DNA of 64,000 nt from Rohdeia mirabilis (GCA_007750655.1 CP036290.1:3286001-3350000); one strand, 5' to 3'; counted from the first letter of the stretch, positions 55,143-64,000 are shown. The notes: generated by a model from the sequence alone, not told the origin. A program made the numbers and translations.

Positions 55143-55171
55143 GCGACGGGTGCGGGGCGGCGCGCCCTCAG

Positions 55172-56518
55172 TCAGCGCAGGATTCCGCCCAGGCCGACGG
55201 TCAGGGTCGGGACCTGCGGGTGGCCGAGCGCGACCTCGAGCTGGGCCTTCAACGGACCGATCGCGCCGTCGTCCGGGTTCTCGAGCGTCACGACGAGACG
55301 CCGCGCGCCGCGGTTCGTCCGCTCCCAGGCCCAACTGAGCGAGCCTTCGGGCATGGTGCTCGAACCGAGCATCGACTCGCCCACGAGGGTCACGGCCGGA
55401 TCCTCCTCGCAGTCCCACTCGCCGTCGCGCACCCGCAGGACGAGCGCGCGTTCGACGGTCTCGCCAGCCGGCACGATGCCGAAGTAGAGCGCGGAACCCG
55501 ATCCGACGCTCGTGTCGCCACTCTCCTGGCGCAGGATCTGAACGAACTCGACGGGGAGCTGGGTCCGGTAGCCGACGTCGACGTTGCGCGTGTAGGTGAG
55601 CGGCAGCGGCTGTTCGATGGACGGCGCGACCTCGACGTCGAGGCGCAGCGGGCGCGTGCGAACCAGCGGTGAGTCGGGTGCAGCGGCGCCGACGCGAAAG
55701 ACGCAGTCGTAGGCGGTCGCGTAGCCGCGTCCGTCGACGTCGACCGGTTGCACCGAGAAGTCGAGGTACCCGGGAAGAGCAGAGGTGTCGCAGCTGAGCT
55801 TGAAGCGCGGTGCGATCGGCGACGTGATCCGCACGCGTTGGACACTCGGCGAACCGAGCAGCACGTTCTCCGCGACCAACCCCGTCGGCGGGTCGAGGGC
55901 GTAGATCCCGAGGACGTCGGTCAGGATGCCGAACTTGAGGGGGCGAGCGCCTCCGGCGTAGGCCAGGATGCCCTCGAGCTGCAGTTCACCGGAGCGGTCG
56001 CTCGTGTCGAGGTGGACCTGCACCTCGAACTCCTCGTCGGCAGCGACGGCGTCGCCGGGCCACAGTTCGCCGACGCGCTGGTCGCCGTCGAGGCGGTAGC
56101 AGAAGACCTCCACGCACTCGCACTCACCTTCGATGCGCTGGAGTTTGAGCGCGGCGTCGCTGGCGTTGCGCAATCGCGACGAGTAGCGCACCACTTCGCC
56201 TTCGATCACCTGTCCGGCTCGCATCAGTCGCGCTCCGGGTGCGTGCTCGAGAAGTCCGTCCGCCGTCCGCAGGAGACCCCGCTCGGGCAAGGGTGCGGGG
56301 ACGGGCAGATCGTCGTCGAGCAGGCCCGGACCCTGCGCCGTCCCGAGTTCGGCGAGACGCGCGCCCCACTCCTGGGCCGTCGACGTCGCTGCACCTCCGG
56401 GCACCACGTCGGTGGACGGGTCCTGGGCGCCGTCGCCACCGTCGCAGGACCAGAGCCCAGCGAACAAGAGCGCGACGAGAGCGCCGCGCCGCACCGAACC
56501 GCAGTCACGGGAGCCCAT
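55172..56518 (-). CDS. DUF1573-type lipoprotein, copy D
   Basis: 448 residues. Lipoprotein signal with lipobox GLWSC. The first Ig-like domain carries ECECVEVFCY in place of the usual CGC motif (Cys-x-Cys kept). Later beta domains end RRLVVTLENPDDGAIGPLKA. Its ATG overlaps the stop of copy C (TGATG at 56518). It is the most diverged of four consecutive paralogues. Family role unknown; expected at the periplasmic face of a membrane. Confidence 0.78.
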   Translation of the reverse strand: MGSRDCGSVRRGALVALLFAGLWSCDGGDGAQDPSTDVVPGGAATSTAQEWGARLAELGTAQGPGLLDDDLPVPAPLPERGLLRTADGLLEHAPGARLMRAGQVIEGEVVRYSSRLRNASDAALKLQRIEGECECVEVFCYRLDGDQRVGELWPGDAVAADEEFEVQVHLDTSDRSGELQLEGILAYAGGARPLKFGILTDVLGIYALDPPTGLVAENVLLGSPSVQRVRITSPIAPRFKLSCDTSALPGYLDFSVQPVDVDGRGYATAYDCVFRVGAAAPDSPLVRTRPLRLDVEVAPSIEQPLPLTYTRNVDVGYRTQLPVEFVQILRQESGDTSVGSGSALYFGIVPAGETVERALVLRVRDGEWDCEEDPAVTLVGESMLGSSTMPEGSLSWAWERTNRGARRLVVTLENPDDGAIGPLKAQLEVALGHPQVPTLTVGLGGILR

Positions 56519-58029
56519 CACTTGGTCGTGCCGGTGGCGCGGTCGCGGCACAGACCGCTGAACGGGATCACGACCTTCGGGCGCTCGGGGTGGTCCGTCT
56601 CGACCGTGAGCTGGCCCTGGAACGGGCCCGAGAGTTCCGGCGGCAGGCCGGCGAGCGTGACTTCGAGGCGCCACTCGGTGCCTTCCTCGAGCGCGACGAG
56701 GCGCGTGGTGAGGTACGGCTCGAGCGCTTTGGGATCGGCCTTGCCGAGGCCCCACTCGACCGAGACCGCGGGCGGAGCAGCCGCCACGTGGCTGTCGGTG
56801 ATCTCGATCTCGACGACGGCCTCCTGCTCGTGATCGGGAGCGAAGACGCCGAAGGCCACGATGTTCGGCTGGACGCGCACCGAGGGCACGACCGTCGCGG
56901 AGAGCACGACGCGCTGCGAGTAGCGCGCCGCCCTACCGCCGACCGGCGGTTCGACGGATCCGGGCAGTTCCACGTCGGAGTAGACGTTGAAGCCCCAGGG
57001 TCTGCGTGCGATCTCGGGCAGGTCGGGGCCCACGGTGACGTCGAGTCGCCAGCGCGTCGCGCGGCCGTCCGAGTCGTCGTCGTCGAGCGGCACGAGCGTC
57101 GGGTGGACGTAGGGCGCGATCTCCGCGGGCTCGATCGACAGTTCGACCGGGGCGTCGTTCGTGGCGCGGATCAACAGCGAGCCCGAACGCGACTCCTCGC
57201 GCCGCAGGCTGCCGATGTCGATCGTGCCGGTGGGCGGCTCGGCCGCGAGGAACGGTTGGACCCGCGCCTTGAGCGACAGTCGCGTCGCGTAGCCCTCGGT
57301 CGGAACGAGCGTCACCGAGTGACTCATCACGCCGCGCTGCAGAGCCGTCTCGAGCTCGGCGCGGACGGCCAGTCGTTCACCGGGCGCGATCGGTGCTTCG
57401 AGTTCGTAGGCGCGACGCTCGTCGCCCTCGCCCAGGACGAACAGGTCGCCGAGCGTGCACTTGCAGGTGGAGTTGATCGCGCGGATCGACACCGGTCGGT
57501 CGGACTGGTTGCGGAGGACGAACTCCGTGAGCGCTTCTTCGCCCTCGAGCACGAGACCGAAGTCGTGGGTCAGGCTCTCGTCGTCGGGGCGCAGGGCGGG
57601 CGTCGTGTCCGGACCGCGCACCGCTGCACTCGGCACCGTCGGAGCGTCGACCACGCGCAGCTCCGAGAGGACCTCGAAGCCGGCCAGCGTGCGCGCTCCC
57701 GACGAACCGCCGTGGCTCGTGGCCGGTGTGGAGGCCGGTGTGGAGGTCGGCGCGGCAGTCGGCCCGGCAATCGGCGCGGTGGCCGCCGGCTCGGCGTCGT
57801 CGGAAGCGGCTCCGTTCGCGCTCTCGACCGCGTCCTCGCCGCCCTGCGCGACCTCGGGCTGCGCGGCCGGCGACGCGTCCACCGTCGCAGGAACTTCGGC
57901 GTCCGTGACCGGTGCCGCGCCGCTGGTCGGCGCCGTCCGCTCGGACCCGGACTCCGGCGCGCAGCCCCAGAGCGCGAGCAGCGGAAGCAGGAAGGAGGCG
58001 AGGGCGGCGGAATGGCGGGGGGTGGACAT
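56518..58029 (-). CDS. DUF1573-type lipoprotein, copy C
   Basis: 503 residues. Lipobox LALWGC, then a ~95-residue Ala/Pro/Thr-rich linker. The DUF1573-like core has HDFGLVLEGEEALTEFVLRN and INSTCKCTLGDL. Further Ig-like domains end VVIPFSGLCRD, matching the C-terminal VPFSGVCR of copy B. ATG 58029 opens the signal; the frame upstream is spurious. Gap of 119 bp after copy B. Confidence 0.82.
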   Translation of the reverse strand: MSTPRHSAALASFLLPLLALWGCAPESGSERTAPTSGAAPVTDAEVPATVDASPAAQPEVAQGGEDAVESANGAASDDAEPAATAPIAGPTAAPTSTPASTPATSHGGSSGARTLAGFEVLSELRVVDAPTVPSAAVRGPDTTPALRPDDESLTHDFGLVLEGEEALTEFVLRNQSDRPVSIRAINSTCKCTLGDLFVLGEGDERRAYELEAPIAPGERLAVRAELETALQRGVMSHSVTLVPTEGYATRLSLKARVQPFLAAEPPTGTIDIGSLRREESRSGSLLIRATNDAPVELSIEPAEIAPYVHPTLVPLDDDDSDGRATRWRLDVTVGPDLPEIARRPWGFNVYSDVELPGSVEPPVGGRAARYSQRVVLSATVVPSVRVQPNIVAFGVFAPDHEQEAVVEIEITDSHVAAAPPAVSVEWGLGKADPKALEPYLTTRLVALEEGTEWRLEVTLAGLPPELSGPFQGQLTVETDHPERPKVVIPFSGLCRDRATGTTK

Positions 58030-58148
58030 CGTCGAAGTCGGGGCCGGATCGTGGTTGGAGTCCGATGCACCGGGACCGGAACGAGTCCGAGCGCGCGCCA
58101 GGGGCACCGCGCGGCGACGGCACCCGGTCGGCCCAGCTCGCTCGCGGA

Positions 58149-59600
58149 TCAGTGCTGAACCGTCGTGGGACGGCACACGCCGCTGAACGGAACCCTCAGG
58201 TGGGGCTTGGTCGGGTGCCCGACGTCGACGACGAGGTCGCCGTTGAACGGACCGACGCGGTCGGCGGGCCAGTTCTCGTAGGCCATCGTCACCTCGAAGG
58301 CGCGCTCGCCCTCGACGGCCGCGACCGAGACGTCGAAGAAGTCGTCGTAGAACTCCTGTTGCTCGGGCGAACGGGCCATGACCTTCGCCGCGCGCATGCG
58401 CTCGATGTCGGGCGTGAAGCTGTCGTCACCGAACTCGATGCGGAAGACGCGCTGGGCGCTGTTGCCGACCGAGACCGCACCGAACGAGATGTAGCTCGGT
58501 CGAGCGTGCACGAGCGCCTTGACGCGCGCGGCCGCGAACAGCGTCAGCGTCCGCATGCGCGGCGACCCGTCGGGCAGCGGATCGAGTCCGGGGTGCGGCT
58601 GGTCCGAGTTCAGGATCACGGTCAGGCCCTGCTGGCCACCCAGGTTCTCGGGCGTGTCCGGTCCCATCGTTCCGATGACCTTCCAGGTCCCCGCGCGACC
58701 GTCCGCGTCGGGCTCGACCGGAACCAGTTCCACGCTCAGGAACTTCGGCAGCGCGAAGCCCTCGTCGAGCGAGAGTTTGAACATCTTCGCGACCGGGCTG
58801 GTGACGGTCAGTTCCGCGGTGCGCGTCTCGTTCACGAACATCTCGCGGAAGTTGAGGTACGCGTTCGGCTTCACGTCGAAGATCGGGGTGACTTCGGCCT
58901 CGAAGTGCAACATCGACGCACGGTTCGAACCGTTGTGCCGCAGCGTGATCGTGTGGTGGTTCGGACCCTTCTTGCCCTCGGTCTTGAGCTTGCCGTGCAC
59001 GCGCAGCGTGGTGTCGACCGGGATCTTCTCGCCGACCTTGTACTCGCTGACGGAACCGTCGGCCGCGATCAGCTCCATCCGCCCCATCGTGCAGCCGCAC
59101 GTGCTCTTGTCCTCGAAGATCGTGATCGGTTCGGCGCCATCGACGTGCAGCTCGAAGATGTGCTCCTCCTCGTCGCCCTCGACCACGGTGCCGAAGCGCG
59201 CGGTGTCCTCGCCGTCGATGACGAGCGTCGCGTCGACCGTGGGCACGACGACCGGCTGGGCCGAAGCCTTCTTCGCACCTCCCGGCAGCGTGATCTCGCT
59301 GAGATCGATCCCCTCCAACTTCGCGGGGCGCTTCCCGTCGCGCGCCCCGGCTCCACCCTTCTCGCTCGCGGCCGACTTCGACGGCGCGCTCGTCTCGTCC
59401 ACCTCGGCGGACTTCGGCGCGGGGGTGCGCTGGTCCGCACCGGCGGCCGCCACGGTCTGGGACACGGCCCCGCTCGCGGACGGACCGGTCTCGGGCGCCG
59501 ACCCCTCGAGGACGTCGCTGCACGAGTGCAGTCCGCCGAAGAGAAGAGCGGTGGCGGCGAGCGAGGCGAGCGGGCGGAGCCTGGTCTTTGAGTTCTGCAT
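58149..59600 (-). CDS. DUF1573-type lipoprotein, copy B
   Basis: 483 residues. Lipobox LHSC (Cys ~27), charged linker, then DTARFGTVVEGDEEEHIFEL with DKSTCGCTMGRMEL, the canonical DUF1573 pattern (strand, then CGC). The C-terminus is LRVPFSGVCRPTTVQH. ATG 59600 is chosen for the signal peptide. Copies B and C share the motif ACTTCGnC just before their ATGs, possibly a shared start-region feature. Confidence 0.84.
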   Translation of the reverse strand: MQNSKTRLRPLASLAATALLFGGLHSCSDVLEGSAPETGPSASGAVSQTVAAAGADQRTPAPKSAEVDETSAPSKSAASEKGGAGARDGKRPAKLEGIDLSEITLPGGAKKASAQPVVVPTVDATLVIDGEDTARFGTVVEGDEEEHIFELHVDGAEPITIFEDKSTCGCTMGRMELIAADGSVSEYKVGEKIPVDTTLRVHGKLKTEGKKGPNHHTITLRHNGSNRASMLHFEAEVTPIFDVKPNAYLNFREMFVNETRTAELTVTSPVAKMFKLSLDEGFALPKFLSVELVPVEPDADGRAGTWKVIGTMGPDTPENLGGQQGLTVILNSDQPHPGLDPLPDGSPRMRTLTLFAAARVKALVHARPSYISFGAVSVGNSAQRVFRIEFGDDSFTPDIERMRAAKVMARSPEQQEFYDDFFDVSVAAVEGERAFEVTMAYENWPADRVGPFNGDLVVDVGHPTKPHLRVPFSGVCRPTTVQH

Positions 59601-59762
59601 GACGAAGTCGGTGTCTACGCGTCCAGCGGTAGGACCGTTGGATCGGTGCGCGGGTGGCATCCGGAAGGCGAAAATCGTCCTCGGGCGCCGCGTTCGGGCA
59701 GGATCGCCCCGCTTCGACCCGACGGACGGCACGCGGGCCATCGGCCGGATCGGCGCGCAAGT

Positions 59763-61091
59763 CTACCTCGGAGGTGAGCTGGCCCCCGCTGGATCGGTCC
59801 CCTGCGGCAGGGTCGGACCGGAAGTCGTCGAACCGGGCACGGGCACCCCCGTGGCGGTGCCCGCGAAGGGGATCTCGAGCCAGGGCTGACGCGGATCGCC
59901 CAGCGGCACCCGCACGACCCCGTCGAAGGCGCCGAAACGCCCCTGAGGCAGGGGGCCCGCGGTGATCGTCACGGCGGCGGGGCTGTCGACGGTGCCGGCG
60001 CGCCAACGGGCGCTGAACCAGCTCGAGACGTCCTCCTCGGCGTGGGGTCCGTCCAGCATCGCGACGAGCTCGAGTTCGGGCGCGCGCGGCAGCTCCACGT
60101 CCACGTCGAGGATCGCGATGAACGCGTCGCGCACCGCGGGGACGCCGGCGTCGAGGGTGCCGAACGCGACGCGCCCCCCGACGACCTCGATGCGCCCGCG
60201 GACGGCGGCCTGGACGTGGATCCGACTGGTGACCGTCTGCCCGGTCGAGCCCTCGAGGTCGCTCAAGAGCGTCAGCGTCCCGAGCCGCGAGCCGACCCGC
60301 GCCTCGCGGTCGAGCTCGACGTCGAGGCGCCAACGCTCGGCGCGGCCGCGAGCGTCCGGATCGAGCGGCGTGAGCGCGGCCAACACGTCCGGCGGCGGGT
60401 CGCCCGTGATCGACAGCGCGACCGGTCCGGCCTGCGACGCGAGCGTGACCTGGGCCGCTCCCGACTGGCCCTGCATGATCGCTCCGAGATCGACGAAACG
60501 CCCGCCGCGCGCCTCGTTGTTCCCGGCGTAGACCGCGCCCGCCAGAGCGAGCGCCGCGTCCGCCGGAGCCAGCGCCCCGTCCGTGCCCTCCACCTCGAGC
60601 AGGGAGCGGATGTTCGCCACCAGGCGCAGCTCCGCCCGTTCGCCGGTGAACGGACCGTAGAGCCGGATCGGCTGGTCGAACGGTCCGCGCCGACCCGAGC
60701 TGTCGAACGTCACGTCCAGCTGCAGGACGTGGCCGGGTTCGATCGGCTCGTTGGTCACGTACGGCGTGCGGGTGCCGTCGGGCTCGACCTCGAACCATTC
60801 GATCGCGCTGCAGCCGCAGGTGTCGAGGCGCTCCTGCACGACGATCGGTTCGGTGCCGACGCTCTCCAGCCGGAAGCTGTGCCGGCGCGTCTCGCCCTCC
60901 CACAGGTCACCGAACTCGGCGACGGCCGACTCGGTCGCGAACGCGGGGCCTTCGATCGTGCGCTCGGCGCCGCCGTCGCAGGCGCTGGCGGCCAGGGCGA
61001 CGAGCAGCAGGAACGGGGCGCGCGCGGATGAACGGCGCGCGGATCCGAGGCTGTGGGCGAGCGCGGGCCGCTGGATCGAGATGCAGTTCAT
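59763..61091 (-). CDS. DUF1573-type lipoprotein, copy A
   Basis: 442 residues, first of four. Lipobox AASAC (Cys ~38). The core has VAEFGDLWEGETRRHSFRL and LDTCGCSAIEWFEVEPDG. Domain order and ends (QPWLEIPFAGTATG) parallel copies B and C. The Pro/Gly/Ser-rich tail is unstructured. A bidirectional TAGnCTA motif at 61221 may drive it and the divergent lipoprotein gene. Confidence 0.84.
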   Translation of the reverse strand: MNCISIQRPALAHSLGSARRSSARAPFLLLVALAASACDGGAERTIEGPAFATESAVAEFGDLWEGETRRHSFRLESVGTEPIVVQERLDTCGCSAIEWFEVEPDGTRTPYVTNEPIEPGHVLQLDVTFDSSGRRGPFDQPIRLYGPFTGERAELRLVANIRSLLEVEGTDGALAPADAALALAGAVYAGNNEARGGRFVDLGAIMQGQSGAAQVTLASQAGPVALSITGDPPPDVLAALTPLDPDARGRAERWRLDVELDREARVGSRLGTLTLLSDLEGSTGQTVTSRIHVQAAVRGRIEVVGGRVAFGTLDAGVPAVRDAFIAILDVDVELPRAPELELVAMLDGPHAEEDVSSWFSARWRAGTVDSPAAVTITAGPLPQGRFGAFDGVVRVPLGDPRQPWLEIPFAGTATGVPVPGSTTSGPTLPQGTDPAGASSPPR

Positions 61092-61416
61092 GGACGGGGC
61101 CTGATCGGCCGGGCGGGACGGCAGGAGCGAGCGGCGGCCTCGGAATCGCGGGGGGAGGGCCGCGGGACGCCGGAACGGGCTCCGCGCCGCCCGCAGGCGG
61201 TCCGAGAGGCCCAGAGGCAGTAGCCTAGGCGTCCACGCGCCAAAGGTTCCGCGCTTCGTCGTCGCCGCGCGCACGCACGTTGCTCCTGGGACGCCGCCCC
61301 AGAACCGATGGACCGGTAGCGCCGTCGCGGCTCGACGGTGGTGGCTCGGCGGCCCCGGGCCGGGAGCCGACATCGCATCGACTCCGCGCAGGCCCCTCCT
61401 CCACTTCGATCCCGTC
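61092..61416. other. 325-bp divergent intergenic region
   Basis: Separates DUF1573 copy A from the lipoprotein at 61417. The main A/T-containing feature is TAGCCTA at 61221-61227, readable as a -10 on both strands. No coding frame or RNA gene seen. Confidence 0.45.
61221..61227. promoter_or_regulatory. Possible bidirectional -10 (TAGCCTA)
   Basis: Gives TAGCCT on plus and TAGGCT on minus. It is 130 nt from the DUF1573 start and 189 nt from the lipoprotein start, so leaders would be long. Tentative. Confidence 0.25.
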
Positions 61417-62058
61417 ATGTTCCGCTCGACCCTGTTGCTCGTCCTCGCGCTGGCCGCCCCCGTGGTGCTGCCGTCCTGCGCCACCACGCCGCCGACGCCG
61501 GCCGAACTGGTGGCGGTGGGCTTCCGCGCCCCCGAGCAGACCTTCCGCACCTTCCAAGCGGCGGTCGGGGCCGACCTGATCGATCTCGAGTACCGCTGCT
61601 ACGCCGACGAGTTCAAGCGCGAGTGGGAGATCACCCAGGGCAACTATCGCGTCGCGCGCAAACAGCTCTTCGACGAGATCCCGTGGATCCGGCGCATCTC
61701 GCGCGCGGAGGTCCTGGGCCAGAGCGAGATCGAACCGGGACTCGTGCGCCTCGATGCGCGCGTGACGTTCCTGTTCCAGTCGGTCGACGTCGAGGTCTAC
61801 CTCTCGCGCACGGACTTCTATGAACTGTGGGTCGGCGACGAGCGCCTCTCCGACGGCGTGCTCCAGTTCACCGACGTGGTCAGCCGCGTCAGCGAAGGCG
61901 GCGACGCGCCCTGGGACCGGATCGAGATGGTGCTCGCCGCGATCGAGCTCGAGAGCCCGCTGGCACCGAACATCGCGCAGCGCCTGGACGAGATCAGTGA
62001 GGTGATCGTCGGTCGCGAGTGGCGCATCGCGGGACTGCGCCTCAAGGCCGATCAGTGA
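61417..62058 (+). CDS. Putative lipoprotein, function unknown
   Basis: 213 residues. Signal with lipobox LPSC (Cys ~20). The mature domain starts PAELVAVGFRAPEQTFRTFQ, with FKREWEITQGNYRVAR and VEVYLSRTDFYELWVGDER; mixed alpha/beta. It resembles small envelope lipoproteins but no family is recognised. Followed by a GC-rich hairpin and a convergent oxidoreductase gene. Confidence 0.78.
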   Translation: MFRSTLLLVLALAAPVVLPSCATTPPTPAELVAVGFRAPEQTFRTFQAAVGADLIDLEYRCYADEFKREWEITQGNYRVARKQLFDEIPWIRRISRAEVLGQSEIEPGLVRLDARVTFLFQSVDVEVYLSRTDFYELWVGDERLSDGVLQFTDVVSRVSEGGDAPWDRIEMVLAAIELESPLAPNIAQRLDEISEVIVGREWRIAGLRLKADQ

Positions 62059-62064
62059 GCGGCG

Positions 62065-62087
62065 GGCGCGCGGTTCGCCGGCGCGCC
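62065..62087. terminator. Hairpin with TTCG loop between convergent genes
   Basis: GGCGCGC...GCGCGCC stem (7 bp), one bulged base, then GG-TTCG-CC. Lies between the stops at 62058 and 62095. No T-tract. TTCG is a very stable tetraloop. Confidence 0.5.
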
Positions 62088-62094
62088 ACGAAGC

Positions 62095-63522
62095 TCAGCC
62101 CAGGGGCAGCTCGAAACCGGCGCGGGGCGCGCGGTGGTCGAGGGCCGCGGCCGCCTCGGCCAACGGCCCGACGACGCGGCCGCGCACGGCGTCCACCTCG
62201 AGTTCCGCCCCGAGCGTGATCGACAGGTCGGCCGGCAGCGCGTTCTCGACAAGGTGCAGCCGCATGCGCGCGACGGCTTCCTCGCCCGCCAGGCCTCCGA
62301 CGGTGTCGAGATCGGACGCCAGCGCGCGCTCGCTCCCGAGTCGGTGGGACAGGTTGGCCAGGTGGCACCAGCCGGCCGAAACGTGCCCGACCTGGGCGTC
62401 CGCGTTCACGCGCGCCGGGTCACCCGCCTTCACCGCGTCGAGGAAGTTCTGGTAGTGGTCCTGTTCGCTGCCGCCGTCGAACGCGCGCGTCTCGACGCCG
62501 TCGTGGTCGTACACGGGCACGTGGTTGTAGCTGCTGCTGACGACGTAGCCCCGCTCGCCGTGGAAGACGACGCCCGTGTTCGCTCCGCGGTAGGAGGGCG
62601 ACACGAGGCCGCGCACCTCGAACACGATCGGCGGCGCCTCGTCACAGTCGAAGGCCACGACCTGCGAGTTGGGGGTTTCGCCATCGTCGTCGTAGCCCAG
62701 TCGGCCGCCGAAGCTGCGCACGCGCCGCGGGAAGCCGTCGATCCCAGCGCCCCAGCGCGCAATGTCCATCTGGTGCACGCCCTGGTTGCCGATGTCGCCG
62801 TTGCCCGTGTTCCAGACCCAGTGCCAGTCGTAGTGCAGGTTGGTGCGCCACACGTCGCCGAGGGCCGCGGGACCGGTCCACAGGTCGAAGTCGAGCGTCG
62901 CAGGCGGAGCGGTCGGCGCGGCCACCTTGCCGATCGACTGACGGCGCTTGTAGCACAGACCGTTCACGCTGCGCAGCGCACCGATGCCACCTTCGCGCAC
63001 GAACGCGAGCGCGTCGCGGGTGGCGGCATGCGAGCGCGACTGCATGCCCGATTGAATCACGCGGCCCGACCGCCGCGCGGCGGCCACCAGCGCGCGGCCG
63101 TCCTCGAGACTCTGGCTGACCGGCTTCTCGACATAGACGTGCTTGCCCGCGTCGAGCGCCCAGATCGCCGCCAGCGAGTGCCAGTGGTTCGGCGTCGCGA
63201 TCGAGACGGCGTCGATCGAGTCGTCGTCCATGATCCGCCGCAGGTCGCGTTCGTAGCGCGCGTCCGGCACGGCCCGCTGGGCCTGCGCGATGACGCCCTC
63301 GTCCGGATCGCAGATCGCGACGACGCGCGCGTCCGGCGAGCGGTTGAAGCCGGCGATGTGGCCACGACCGCGACCGCGCACGCCGAGCACCGCCACGCGC
63401 ACGGGATCGGCGCCCTCCTGCACGGGCCCAAAGACGGGCGCGGCGAACACGGTGCGCGCAGCGGCCGCGGCGGCGGCGGAGGCGAGAAGCGACTCGGTGA
63501 CGAAGGTGCGGCGCGTGAGCAT
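62095..63522 (-). CDS. Gfo/Idh/MocA family oxidoreductase, Tat-exported
   Basis: 475 residues. Twin-arginine signal (LTRRTFVTESLLASAAAAAAA). The Rossmann domain has VAVLGVRGRGRGHIAGF and AICDPDEGV, then the EKP motif KHVYVEKPVSQSLEDG. The C-terminal domain includes WHWVWNTGNGDIGNQGVHQMD, the signature of planctomycete-type exported members. NAD(P)-dependent redox chemistry on sugars is known for the family; here the substrate is unknown. ATG 63522 opens the signal. The FGE-like gene lies upstream, 71 bp away. Confidence 0.92.
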   Translation of the reverse strand: MLTRRTFVTESLLASAAAAAAARTVFAAPVFGPVQEGADPVRVAVLGVRGRGRGHIAGFNRSPDARVVAICDPDEGVIAQAQRAVPDARYERDLRRIMDDDSIDAVSIATPNHWHSLAAIWALDAGKHVYVEKPVSQSLEDGRALVAAARRSGRVIQSGMQSRSHAATRDALAFVREGGIGALRSVNGLCYKRRQSIGKVAAPTAPPATLDFDLWTGPAALGDVWRTNLHYDWHWVWNTGNGDIGNQGVHQMDIARWGAGIDGFPRRVRSFGGRLGYDDDGETPNSQVVAFDCDEAPPIVFEVRGLVSPSYRGANTGVVFHGERGYVVSSSYNHVPVYDHDGVETRAFDGGSEQDHYQNFLDAVKAGDPARVNADAQVGHVSAGWCHLANLSHRLGSERALASDLDTVGGLAGEEAVARMRLHLVENALPADLSITLGAELEVDAVRGRVVGPLAEAAAALDHRAPRAGFELPLG

Positions 63523-63593
63523 GGGTGGGATCGGTTCGGGTCGGATGCGGCGCGCTCGAGGGTGCGCCGCCGTGTGCGGTTCAAAGCTCGCGC

Positions 63594-64000
63594 TCAGGCG
63601 TCCGGGCCGGGGGCGTCGCTGACGATACGGAAGCCGGCTTCCTCGCCGTCGGGGAGCCACCAGACTCCCGGCGGGTAGTTCGAGTCGCGCAGGGTCCAGT
63701 CGAAGTCGAACGGTTGGCGCGGGACCTCGCTGGGCCCTTCGAGAGCCGTGCGGAAGGATCCCCCCATCAGGAGCGGCCAATCGTCGTCCCCGGGGACAGC
63801 CGGCGTGGAGACGTACTCCGCGGCGTTGCCCAGGCCGTCGTAGAGGCCGCGGTCGTTGGCTTCGAGCTGCGCCACCTCGTGCGTGCGATCGCCCGCGTTC
63901 GAGGCCGTGTGCGCACGCCGGTCGAGGGGGACGCGCGCGTCGTCCGCCGAAGGGGCGCAGGCGCCGAGCCACTCCTGCTCGTCCGGCAGCCGAAAGGACT
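63594..64000 (-). CDS. Formylglycine-generating-enzyme-like (FGE-sulfatase domain) protein, 5' end outside window
   Basis: C-terminal ~134 residues only; the frame runs off the window end at 63998. FRLPDEQEWLGACAP corresponds to the family FRLPTEAEWEYA motif. GLYDGLGNAAEYVSTPA corresponds to GLYDMHGNVWEW, and MGGSFRTAL and GFRIV to the C-terminal GGSW/GFR motifs. Typical members activate sulfatases or modify other targets, and many are not true FGEs. It is upstream of the oxidoreductase and probably cotranscribed. Confidence 0.8.
   Translation of the reverse strand, partial: SFRLPDEQEWLGACAPSADDARVPLDRRAHTASNAGDRTHEVAQLEANDRGLYDGLGNAAEYVSTPAVPGDDDWPLLMGGSFRTALEGPSEVPRQPFDFDWTLRDSNYPPGVWWLPDGEEAGFRIVSDAPGPDA

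Noticed and set aside
55155-55167. GGGCG-GCG-CGCCC stem between converging stops at 55142 and 55172
   Set aside because: Only 5 bp with a 3-nt loop; not distinguishable from background.
61343-61368. GC hairpin GGCTC...GAGCC upstream of the 61417 gene
   Set aside because: Short interrupted stems of pure G/C are expected by chance at this composition, and there is no positional logic.
1-64000. CRISPR arrays, tRNA, rRNA, integrase/attachment sites
   Set aside because: No regularly spaced repeats of CRISPR type, no tRNA-like cloverleaf or CCA end, and no rRNA-like or phage/integrase sequence was noticed by eye. A tRNAscan/Infernal run would settle this.

Overview
The window is about 70% GC, almost fully coding, and dense with overlapping stop/start junctions (ATGA, GTGA, TTGA, TGATG). 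Tandem DUF1573-type lipoproteins, a twin-arginine Gfo/Idh/MocA oxidoreductase, an FGE-sulfatase protein and a giant secreted protein suggest a Planctomycetota-like free-living heterotroph. That placement is inference from gene content. No rRNA, tRNA, CRISPR array, integrase or transposase gene was seen.

Layout. 0-8.8 kb (minus strand): a type IV pilus motor cluster (PilB-like, PilT, PilB, PilC), then a histidine kinase and a CNNM/CorC protein. 8.9-16.5 kb (minus): a five-gene operon with an unrecognised protein, fumarylacetoacetase, acetoacetyl-CoA synthetase, an S9 peptidase and a CtlX-type hydrolase. Divergent from it at 17-19.9 kb: hppD, hmgA and a DUF7710-like gene. Together these form a near-complete homogentisate route from tyrosine to fumarate and acetoacetyl-CoA; only maleylacetoacetate isomerase is not recognised. 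19.9-27 kb: an accessory stretch with three copies of a ~222-bp element that has long inverted ends, set among a lipoprotein, a PQQ-propeller/metallopeptidase, a methyltransferase and two small membrane-associated proteins. 27-36 kb: a 2145-aa secreted protein, and a convergent patatin/outer-membrane-barrel protein that lacks both expected catalytic residues. 36.3-37.8 kb: an ECF sigma/anti-sigma pair.

38-54 kb: a glycan locus with a GH38 alpha-mannosidase, O-antigen-ligase/TPR protein, sugar ABC importer (binding protein plus two permeases, no ATPase), M28 membrane peptidase, CBM9-like protein, glycosylasparaginase and GH2 beta-mannosidase. The enzyme set matches key steps of eukaryotic lysosomal N-glycoprotein breakdown. 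55-61 kb: four consecutive DUF1573-type lipoproteins. 61-64 kb: a lipoprotein, an oxidoreductase and the 3' part of a formylglycine-generating-enzyme-like gene that runs off the window.

A recurrent TAnnnT hexamer lies upstream of many first genes. At several it sits only 6-7 nt from the ATG, which suggests leaderless transcripts. Promoter calls were made by eye and are tentative.
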